From the NCBI GenBank assembly GCA_026770585.1, contig MU646316.1, positions 1,214,449 through 1,225,790 on the forward strand: a stretch of DNA of 11,342 bases. Reading direction: 5' to 3'. Source of the stretch: Baffinella frigidus (Eukaryota; Cryptophyceae; Cryptomonadales; Baffinellaceae). The position numbers were made by a program, and so were the translations under genes. Positions 6,089 through 11,342 of this stretch are shown in pieces (position 1 is the first letter of the stretch; each line of letters begins with the position of its first letter). The notes under the pieces are model-generated. The model had not been told where the DNA came from and did no database searches. It saw nothing but the letters and a program-made list of their open reading frames with translations.

Positions 6089-7567
6089 AGCGGGACTCGC
6101 CAAGATGCATCTGGCTGTGGCGCATCTGTCTAGCGGGACTAGCCAGACGCATCTGGCTAGCGGGACTAGTGGTATCATACAATTTGGTAGGGTCTCGCAA
6201 TACTCCCAATTACTTTTGGAATTTCCCAAAGTAAATGTATATTGTCTCTCTGCCTCTGGTGCGGGGGGGGGCAGGAACCAGGGAAACTCCGACAAAACCG
6301 CGAGGTGCGCCGCGAGGGCCATCCGCTCCCCATCCGATATCCCCCCCGGCGCCACCAGCACAAACGACACATCCACCTCCTCCTCACACCTCCCGTCGCG
6401 CCGCCCGAGGCTGACGCCCATCTCCGCGGAGGACGCGGCGCACTGCGCCCCCCCGCGCGCCGCGCCCCCCGGGAGCCCCGCCCCGCACGCCACCCGCCCC
6501 CACCACCCGGCGAGCGCTTCGCCGGGCGCGCGCCCGAAGACGTCGCGCGCGGCGGCTGGCTGCGAGGCGTTCGCAGGGGTGGGCGCGAGCGGGCGCGGTT
6601 GCCCCGGCGGGGGGAGGCCCGCCTGGACCCACCCGCGCCACTCCCGCCCCTTGGGCGTGCGCGGTGTCACGGGCGGTGGGGGACGTGATCGTTGGAAGAT
6701 GATTGCCACCACCACGAGGAAGGACACCAGCAGGGCGACCAGGCGGATGCGCCGCCGTCGCGCGCCTGCCTCTGCCAGCTTGCGCCACGCTGCAGGGCGG
6801 TCCTCCTCCTCCTCCTCCCCGCCCTCCCCGCCCGCCGCCCGGGGCTCGCTGCCCGTCTCGCCGTGGCTGTCGTCGTTGCCTGGGCGGCGCGCGGCCATCT
6901 CGACCCCGTCCTCTTGATCGTCATCCTGCGGGACCTTCTCGAAGCGCCGGGAGGAGGAGGAGGGCGTCCCCCACCGCAGCCCCACGCGGCCCCACTCCCG
7001 CACCACCTGCGCCCCGTCAGCCACCCGCTTCCCCAGCTCGGACGCGCGGGTGGTGGCGAGGCGCCAGGCGGTGGAGACCACTGAAATGGTTGAGGACGAT
7101 GAGGCGCTGGCGAAGTCTGAATCTGTCTCTGACGCATCCTCGCCATCGTCCTCCTCTTCAGAGCCCTCCTCTTCCTGTATCAACGCCGAGTCCTCGCCAG
7201 CCTCCTGTATCTCTTCCTCCCCTTCGCTCGCGCTCGCATACTCTTCCTCGACCACCTCATCGTCTCGCCGCTCCTCCTCTACCCCGCCCTCGTCGCCCCC
7301 GTCCTCATGCCCCAATTCTTCCGGATCCGCACGTCGTTCACGCCCCGCATCCGCACCCCCCTCCCCAAACGAATCGAAGGCTGCCACGTGGGCTGGCGTG
7401 GGCGAGGAATGGGACTCCTCCCTCTCGCTGCCGCTGGTGCCAAACTCGTTGTCATCATCACCACTGTCGGGGGCAGCTTTCGGTTGCAACACGTCCAGCT
7501 CCGACGCATCGCCTTCCTCGGCATCCAATCTGCCCGGCGCGCGCGCCCACATTGCGTGAAGATCCAT
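6011..7567 (-). CDS. Predicted type II membrane protein, 3' end lost or unspliced
   Basis: A 518-codon frame is open from ATG 7567, but only about residues 1-440 (to about 6245) look like real protein. Residues 14-260 are strongly acidic and Ser/Glu-rich with low complexity. R270-R273 precede one hydrophobic helix (about 274-291, core VALLVSFLVVVAIIF). A proline-rich stem follows, with one N-glycosylation sequon (N333-A-S), then a lumen-side segment with C361, C376 and C394 and a compact hydrophobic stretch (VDVSFVLVAPGG, near 398-409). This predicts an N-in, C-out single-pass protein of the secretory pathway. After about residue 440 composition drops sharply in GC and the frame runs through AT-rich DNA, the 27-bp tandem repeat and element E3, which supplies the stop. 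Possible donor-like GTAATT (minus strand, near 6213) would allow a first exon instead. The start has A at -3 and G at +4, a good Kozak context. I do not recognise the family. It is either a gene truncated by repeats or the 5' exon of a gene whose rest was not found. Confidence 0.6.
   Translation of the reverse strand: MDLHAMWARAPGRLDAEEGDASELDVLQPKAAPDSGDDDNEFGTSGSEREESHSSPTPAHVAAFDSFGEGGADAGRERRADPEELGHEDGGDEGGVEEERRDDEVVEEEYASASEGEEEIQEAGEDSALIQEEEGSEEEDDGEDASETDSDFASASSSSTISVVSTAWRLATTRASELGKRVADGAQVVREWGRVGLRWGTPSSSSRRFEKVPQDDDQEDGVEMAARRPGNDDSHGETGSEPRAAGGEGGEEEEEDRPAAWRKLAEAGARRRRIRLVALLVSFLVVVAIIFQRSRPPPPVTPRTPKGREWRGWVQAGLPPPGQPRPLAPTPANASQPAAARDVFGRAPGEALAGWWGRVACGAGLPGGAARGGAQCAASSAEMGVSLGRRDGRCEEEVDVSFVLVAPGGISDGERMALAAHLAVLSEFPWFLPPPAPEAERQYTFTLGNSKSNWEYCETLPNCMIPLVPLARCVWLVPLDRCATARCILASPAPPATRSEPKQKLISPADYPQGLVRV
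6089..6172 (+). repeat. Tandem repeat, 27-bp unit AGCGGGACTAGCCAGA..
   Basis: Units begin AGCGGGACT at 6089, 6132 and 6159; the clean period is 27 bp, with a 16-bp insert in the first unit. Each full unit contains a short hairpin, AGCCAGA-CGCA-TCTGGCT (6141-6158). A further partial unit is recognisable left of E3 (ATCTGCCTAG, 5941-5950), so E3 seems to have inserted into this array. Confidence 0.75.
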
Positions 7568-7722
7568 GCTGAGTCACCAACGACGAACGAAGCGGAAGCG
7601 AAGCTGGGTCACGAACGACCGAATTCAACTGTGGGCCGCGTGCACGAAAATCTGGCGGCTCCACTGCGACGGCTGCAGTTACACGTCGCAGCTGCACTCA
7701 CTCAAGCATTGAGATGCTCAGC
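7568..7722. promoter_or_regulatory. Upstream region of the membrane-protein gene
   Basis: About 155 bp between the gene start and the dispersed-repeat zone. No TATA box or other core-promoter element is clear. A 13-bp odd palindrome GATGCTCAGCATC lies at 7713-7725. I mark it only as the likely site of the gene's promoter by position; nothing in the sequence proves it. Confidence 0.25.
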
Positions 7723-7812
7723 ATCGAGGTGTGTGGCGATGAGCCACTCCTCCCCCCCTCGAAATCCCCACTTCGTCCAGCCCTGGGGTTATGAACCTCA
7801 AGTAAAGTAACT
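7723..7812 (+). repeat. Dispersed repeat pair, copy 1
   Basis: This stretch resembles 10195-10280: both have (A)TCGA(A/G)GTGT, GACGATGAG or GCGATGAG, then AATCCCCACTT, and GAACCTCAAGTAAAGT at the right. The pair differs by small indels. In copy 1 it is followed directly by the 58-bp ACGGAACGG module; in copy 2 it follows the telomeric block. Confidence 0.7.
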
Positions 7813-7830
7813 GCAAAAATGCTCAAGCAA

Positions 7831-7888
7831 ACGGAACGGCGTGTCGTTGGCATATGTTGGGAGAAATTAAAACCTAAAGGACCTAAAA
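7831..7888 (+). repeat. 58-bp module, identical to 8336-8393
   Basis: Starts ACGGAACGGCGTGTCG, contains ATGTTGGGAG and ends in two CCTAAAGGA-type units. All 58 positions are identical to 8336-8393 about 505 bp away, which implies recent duplication or gene conversion. Related but diverged copies start at about 8866, 8945 and 9117. Confidence 0.85.
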
Positions 7889-7905
7889 TCTTCACGGAAG
7901 CCTAG

Positions 7906-8269
7906 GTGGTGGAGGGGGTTTATGCTCTCCTTGCGTCGCCCGCAAGGAGAGTTGTCCACGCATACTTGCCCGGTCCGTCATCCGCTCGTAAGGAGGCGCA
8001 CGGGGCAACTACGTGTGGATTAGGCAGAGGCTCACACGGGTGCTCTGCGGGAAACATCGGGGAGCAATACGCCGACCGGTCTAACCGGGTTTTGGCGGGA
8101 AGCTCCCTGATGAATCCCTCACTATGGGTAGTGGCAGTTTCTTGCCTTAGACTTCGACCGGTGATAACGCGGATTCTTAGTCTAAGCTCGCCTCAATTCT
8201 GCGCCGTGCATTTCTTTTTCGAATAAAGTCAATAAGTGTCAATAAGTGTCACAGCGGTCAATAAGTGAC
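7906..8269 (+). other. Unassigned stretch with strong hairpin and AATAAG repeats
   Basis: A frame of 106 codons (7906-8226) is open but I recognise no domain in its product and give it low weight. An 11-bp perfect stem CTCTCCTTGCG/CGCAAGGAGAG with a 5-nt loop lies at 7925-7951, inside that frame. At 8229-8269 TCAATAAGTG is repeated three times. AATAAA overlaps the frame's stop (8222-8227) and could act as a poly(A) signal, which is the only hint that the stretch might be transcribed on +. Confidence 0.35.
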
Positions 8270-8400
8270 GAGCCTCTGCACTGGAGAGCGAAACGCGATC
8301 CGAAAGCAAAAATGCTTTTTCTGCAGATCCCTTCTACGGAACGGCGTGTCGTTGGCATATGTTGGGAGAAATTAAAACCTAAAGGACCTAAAAATGCTTT
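8270..8400 (+). repeat. Modular repeat unit (alpha plus beta), copy 1
   Basis: Module alpha runs from GAGCCTCTGCACTGGAGAGC through GATCCGAAAGCAAAAATGC to CTGCAG; it is followed by module beta (ACGGAACGGCGTGTCG.., 8336-8393). Positions 8270-8351 match 8800-8881 at 80 of 82. The alpha core can fold as GAAAGCA/TGCTTTxTC around an A-rich loop. No protein family is recognisable. Confidence 0.8.
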
Positions 8401-8496
8401 ATGAGCCTAACGATGGGATACCATGGGCCTTCAGCCGACTTGTTGGTCCTGGTGTGTGTGCGAGAGTGAACCTATTTGGTTTAACTCAAACGCCCG

Positions 8497-9184
8497 ATGA
8501 GGATCCCCTTTAGCCGGTTTCTGCTGCGATCCTCTGCACCGGGGGGCCTGAATGTGATCCGAAAGGAAGCATGGCTTTTCTGCAGGACCTTCAGGACAAG
8601 TTCCAGTGTCCGCCTATGTTGGGAGCTCGAAGAACCTAAAGGACCTAAAATGAGGCTTTCTCTAAAGGACCTGCAGTCCTTTCTACAAGTCAGCCTTAAT
8701 GAGGCTCATGGTATCCCTCCAGAAAGCGTTTTTGTGATGGGGGCGGTATCGCATACCTTCACCCACCCCAAGAGAACCAACCCTTTATCCCCTCTTCACG
8801 AGCCTCTGCACTGGAGAGCTAAACGCGATCCGAAAGCAAAAATGCTTTCTCTGCAGATCCCTTCTACGGAACGGCGTGTCGGGCGATATCAAAACCTCAA
8901 GGACCTAAAGGCCTTTCTAGTTAAACCTCGCTTTTCTCCCTTTCTACGGAAGGGCGTGTCGTTGGGCTATGTTGGGAGCATTCAAAACCTAAAGGACCTA
9001 AAGGACTTCTGCACTTCTCCACGCTACAGAACAAGTTCCGGTGTCCGCCTATGTTGGGAGCTCGAAGAACCTAAAGGACCTAAAGGGGCAAAAATGCTTT
9101 GTCTACAGATCCTTTCTACGGAAGGGCGTGTCGTTGGTGATTAGTTGGGCTATGCTCCGGATGTTGGGAGTATTTAAAACCTAA
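8497..9184 (+). repeat. Cluster of modular repeat units with a long open frame
   Basis: Modules occur in the order alpha-like (8537-8585), gamma (8595-8650, GTTCCAGTGTCCGCC..GGGAGCTCGAAGAACC plus CCTAAAGGA units), alpha (8800-8865), beta-like (8866-8910 and 8945-8995), gamma (9031-9084) and beta-like (9117-9184). A frame stays open for 215 codons (8497-9144). In it the peptide VRLCWELEEPKGPK appears twice and NLKDLK twice more, because repeat copies happen to be in the same phase. I recognise no domain, and other copies of the same modules are frame-shifted, so I treat the stretch as repeat DNA with an accidental or relic frame. Confidence 0.65.
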
Positions 9185-9254
9185 AGGACCTAAAAGGTTT
9201 GAAGCACTCTGGTCTCGACGTATCTTTCCCCCTAGAGTGAAGCTCATAGGCTAA

Positions 9255-9397
9255 CGGCCTGAAAATGGGGTAGTTGGGCATACGGCATTGCCTAGGACCT
9301 CCTACCGTAGGCCGAGGGATCCTGGACCAAAAAGTCTCGGCCTACGGTAGGAGGTCCTAGGCAATGCCGTATGCCTGACTACACCATTTTCAGGCCG
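9255..9397. mobile_element. Long hairpin with 62-bp arms and CCTACCGTAGG cores
   Basis: Arms 9255-9316 and 9336-9397 are reverse complements at 59 of 62 positions with a 19-nt loop. Each arm contains TTGCCTAGGACCTCCTACCG or its complement, i.e. the same palindromic core as the 65-bp element (9301-9311 and 9341-9351). It is non-coding. It interrupts the modular repeat cluster and may be a foldback element or a hairpin RNA locus. No target-site duplication is clear. Confidence 0.75.
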
Positions 9398-9429
9398 CTG
9401 CCCTATTAAAGCGGTCGTTTTTGTCAACT

Positions 9430-9570
9430 TATTGAACCTCGCTTTTCTCCTCGTTTCTGCCGCGATCCTTCTGCGCCGGGGGGGGCCTGATGTGATACGA
9501 AAGGAAGCATGCCTTTCTGCAGGATGAGTTCCGGTGTCCGCCTAAAGTGCGAGTTGAAAGAACAAGAGAG
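9430..9570 (+). repeat. Modular repeat unit, diverged alpha-gamma copy
   Basis: Begins CCTCGCTTTTCTCC, continues TCTGC..CCGGGGGG..CCTGATGTGAT, ACGAAAGGAAGCATG, TTTCTGCAGGA and a degenerate gamma module (GTTCCGGTGTCCGCC then GAAAGAAC). It matches the 8511-8640 unit in order but lacks the CCTAAAGGA tail. A frame open on the minus strand here is not credible as a gene. Confidence 0.65.
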
Positions 9571-9830
9571 AGTTTTGCTGACACTCCGACGAATGCATTC
9601 TATACAACAACGTGTAGTGTGTGAGAGAACTCCAGATCCTTGCAGTGCCAAACAAACCGCAGGGGGTCTTAGAATGTGGTCATAGAATGGATGTCTTAGA
9701 ATCTGGTCTTGTAATCAATAAATTCTCTATGTGCCCTCTGTGCCGCCAGCTGACTGCTGACTAAGGGGGCTTTCTGGTGCTGACCCTGCCCGGTCTAGTC
9801 TTTTCCTACAGCACGGCCCAGTCACGGTTA
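9571..9830. other. Gene-free stretch with short GTCTTAGAAT repeats
   Basis: No gene recognised. At 9665-9716 the motif GTCTTAGAAT(G/C)TGGTC recurs two to three times in tandem with changes. AATAAA follows at 9717-9722. The remainder is unremarkable unique DNA leading into the telomeric block. Confidence 0.45.
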
Positions 9831-10165
9831 GAACCCTAAGCCTCAAGCCTCAAGCCTCAAGCCTCAAGCCTCAAGCCTCAACCCTCAACCCTCAACCCTC
9901 AACCTTCAACCCTCAACTCTCAACCTCCAACCTCCAACCGTAAACCCTCAACCCTAAACCCTAAACCCTAAACCCTAAACCCTAAACCCTAAACCCTAAA
10001 CCCTAAACCCTAAACCCTAAACCCTATACCCCAGACCATGAACCCTGAACCTTAAACCCTGAACCCTAAACCCCAATCCCCAAACCCTAAACCCCGAACC
10101 CCAAACCCTAAACCCTAAACCCTAAACCCTAAACCCTAAACCTCAAACCCTAGACCCTGAACCCT
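9831..10165 (-). repeat. Interstitial telomeric block, C-rich on +
   Basis: About 335 bp that starts with five to six CCTCAAG units, passes through CCCTCAA units, then reaches ten perfect CCCTAAA heptamers (9952-10021), a mixed zone, and five more perfect units (10106-10140). The graded order of variants is unlike random decay and suggests stepwise amplification. The C-rich strand is on +. Confidence 0.93.
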
Positions 10166-10168
10166 TGT

Positions 10169-10193
10169 TTATAGTTGAGGGTTTGGGGTTGAC
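10169..10193 (+). repeat. Short G-rich telomere-like tract abutting the C-rich block
   Basis: GTTGAGGGTTTGGGGTTGA directly follows the C-rich block, in opposite orientation, only a few bases after its last C-rich unit. The same sequence GTTGAGGGTTTGGGGTT is found at 1857, and a close variant at 3764, so this small tract may be part of a wider repeat boundary. Confidence 0.7.
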
Positions 10194-10194
10194 A

Positions 10195-10280
10195 CCTCGA
10201 AGTGTCGTGACGATGAGACCGAACTTTCCACCCCCAATCCCCACTTTGTTCAGGGTTTGAACCTCAAGTAAAGTCACTTT
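10195..10280 (+). repeat. Dispersed repeat pair, copy 2
   Basis: Relative of 7723-7812 (see there): ACCTCGAAGTGT, GACGATGAG, CAATCCCCACTT and GAACCTCAAGTAAAGT in the same order. No coding capacity. Confidence 0.7.
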
Positions 10281-10321
10281 TCAATGGGAATCATAACAAG
10301 GGTCAATTGCTGATCTGCCGG

Positions 10322-10690
10322 TGTGGCAGCCGCTACAGATATGTAGCAGCTGCTACACATATACAAATATTTTTAAAGCTCTTTTTTGAACTCTCTTTTG
10401 AATGTCGGAGCGCCATGGAGGGGATCCCCCCAGTCTGAGTCTCTGCTACAGCCCATATGTGTAAATCGCCGGGTACTCGCACCATAAAGACGAACCTTCC
10501 CGTGGCCGCAGCAAAAATCTGAGAGCACTTTCGAGCAAAAAAAGTCTGAGTCCCAGTTCAGGTTTAGTATGAGTCTCTGCAATAGTGCCTAGGGCAAGGC
10601 CACCAAAGAATAAATTCAATGTGGCAGCTGCTACAATTTGCCCAAAATTATAGCAGCGGCTACAATTTTTGTGTTGCTGCTGCTACAAAA
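10322..10690 (+). repeat. Cluster of GCAGC(N)GCTACA motifs
   Basis: The 12-mer occurs five times: GCAGCCGCTACA near 10326, GCAGCTGCTACA near 10346 (inside the 14-bp palindrome GTAGCAGCTGCTAC, 10343-10356) and again near 10624, GCAGCGGCTACA near 10653, and GCTGCTGCTACA near 10674. Between the two groups TGAGTCTCTGC is repeated (about 10436 and 10570). No gene is recognisable; a 69-codon minus frame here has no identifiable features. Confidence 0.65.
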
Positions 10691-10705
10691 AAACGGCCCT
10701 GATTA

Positions 10706-10972
10706 AGATTGAAGGAAGCATGGCCTTTTCTGCAGGATAAGTTCCGGTGCCCGCCTATGGTGGGAGTTAATAAAAGAACCTCAAGGACCTCAAGGACCTA
10801 GGGGTAAGGAAGCATGATCCGAAAGGAAGCATGGCTTTTTTGCAAAACAAGTTCCAGTGTCCGCCTATGTTGGGAGCTCGAAGAACCTAAAGGACCTGAC
10901 TAAGGGATCTTTTTTCTGCAGAACAAGTTCCAGTGTCCGCCTACGACGTATGTTGGGAGCTCGAAGAACCTA
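10706..10972 (+). repeat. Modular repeat units, right-hand cluster
   Basis: Three alpha-gamma copies: 10706-10802 (with a short insert before AGAACC), 10813-10898, and a 5'-shortened one at about 10907-10972 that has GACGTA inserted in the gamma module. Each carries GAAGGAAGCATGGC or part of it, CTGCAG-like sequence and GTTCC(A/G)GTG(T/C)CCGCC. The shared order with 8537-8650 shows one family spread on both sides of the telomeric block. Confidence 0.75.
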
Positions 10973-11038
10973 CATTTCAGCTAAACTGGACATATCTGTC
11001 CGTATCTCCCGTCAGCAATTCCGAGACCCCTAGGGCCT

Positions 11039-11049
11039 CCTACCGTAGG
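11039..11049. repeat. Isolated CCTACCGTAGG palindrome
   Basis: Core palindrome preceded by CCCTAGGGCCT and followed by GTCCCTACG, resembling both the 2798 and the 9301 contexts. The rest of 10973-11204 shows no other repeat. A frame of 87 codons (10933-11196) starts inside the gamma repeat and has no recognisable domain. Confidence 0.65.
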
Positions 11050-11204
11050 GTCCCTACGAATATGCCAAAAAAAAACAAATTCGTTCCTGGATTCTTGCAA
11101 GGACCCGGAAATAAGCTGCTACGGGTTGCTGGTGGTACCAGTCCCAGTACTCACCCGGATGGTAAGTCTAGCTTTGCCTCATTCTATTTGAGCTAACCGA
11201 TTTC

Positions 11205-11342
11205 GTAACCCCCCAAACCCTGAACCCTAAACCCTCAACCCTACGCCCTAAACCCTAAACCCTAAACCCTAAACCCTAAACCCCAAACCCTAAACCCTAA
11301 ACCCTAAACCTTAAACCCTAAACCCTAAACCCCAAACCCTAA
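11205..11342 (-). repeat. CCCTAAA telomeric block running to window end
   Basis: About 138 bp of CCCTAAA units with occasional variants (CCCTCAA, CCCCAAA, CCTTAAA), continuing to the last base. The array is cleaner than the blocks at 1996-2311 and 3763-4232. The C-rich strand is on +, which is the orientation expected at the left end of a chromosome and not at a right end. Confidence 0.93.

Noticed and set aside
6078-7810. Plus-strand frames up to 289 codons opposite the membrane-protein gene
   Set aside because: Products are Pro/Arg/Ser/His-rich antisense shadows of the acidic GC-rich minus-strand coding region.
7925-7951. GC-rich 11-bp hairpin that could be read as an intrinsic terminator
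   Set aside because: The context is eukaryotic and no T-run follows the stem.
8270-8650. Modular repeat considered as a tRNA-derived SINE
   Set aside because: I could not find a convincing pair of A and B box promoter motifs at the right spacing, nor a tRNA-like cloverleaf.
9831-10165. Regular short repeats considered as a CRISPR array
   Set aside because: They are contiguous heptamers without unique spacers and match telomeric repeat variants.

Overview
The window looks like subtelomeric DNA from a nuclear eukaryotic chromosome. The main reason is the abundance of TTTAGGG/CCCTAAA heptamers, perfect and degenerate, in at least six separate blocks. This is the plant-type telomere repeat, also used by many green algae and some other algae and alveolates, so an alga or other protist is the best guess; species cannot be fixed from this sequence. 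Nothing prokaryotic is visible: no operons, no Shine-Dalgarno-led genes, no IS elements and no CRISPR.

Layout. Positions 1-34 are a pure G run. Positions 35-720 hold GC-rich direct repeats and the first copy of a 65-bp element built around the palindrome CCTACCGTAGG. A (GA)n tract follows at 896-1030. Positions 1256-1812 are packed with inverted-repeat elements, including a 70-bp-arm foldback. Degenerate telomeric DNA occupies 1846-1890 (G-rich) and 1996-2311 (C-rich). Positions 2564-3733 hold a hairpin, two CCACCAACC-ended inverted-repeat elements and a 42-bp dispersed repeat. A 470-bp G-rich degenerate telomeric block runs 3763-4232. Positions 4363-5699 carry nested palindromes, three more 65-bp elements and another inverted-repeat element. 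A short clean CCCTAAA array at 5842-5880 is followed by a 138-bp MITE-like element (5951-6088), a 27-bp tandem repeat, and then the only convincing gene sequence.

That gene is on the minus strand (start at 7567) and GC-rich. It encodes a predicted type II membrane protein with a long acidic cytosolic tail. Its apparent last 70-80 codons are repeat DNA, so it is a 5' gene fragment or a first exon whose downstream exons are not identified. Positions 7723-10972 are dominated by a modular dispersed repeat family (GATCCGAAAG, ACGGAACGGCGTGTCG and GTTCCAGTGTCCGCC modules) that usually ends in CCTAAAGGA direct repeats. It is interrupted by a 62-bp-arm hairpin (9255-9397) and a second large telomeric block (9831-10193). 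The window ends in further CCCTAAA DNA (11205-11342), with the C-rich strand on +.

The protein-coding content does not form a pathway. The interest lies in repeat architecture: several distinct inverted-repeat families, one palindromic core reused in different contexts, interstitial telomeric tracts in opposing orientations, and one gene apparently cut short by repeats.
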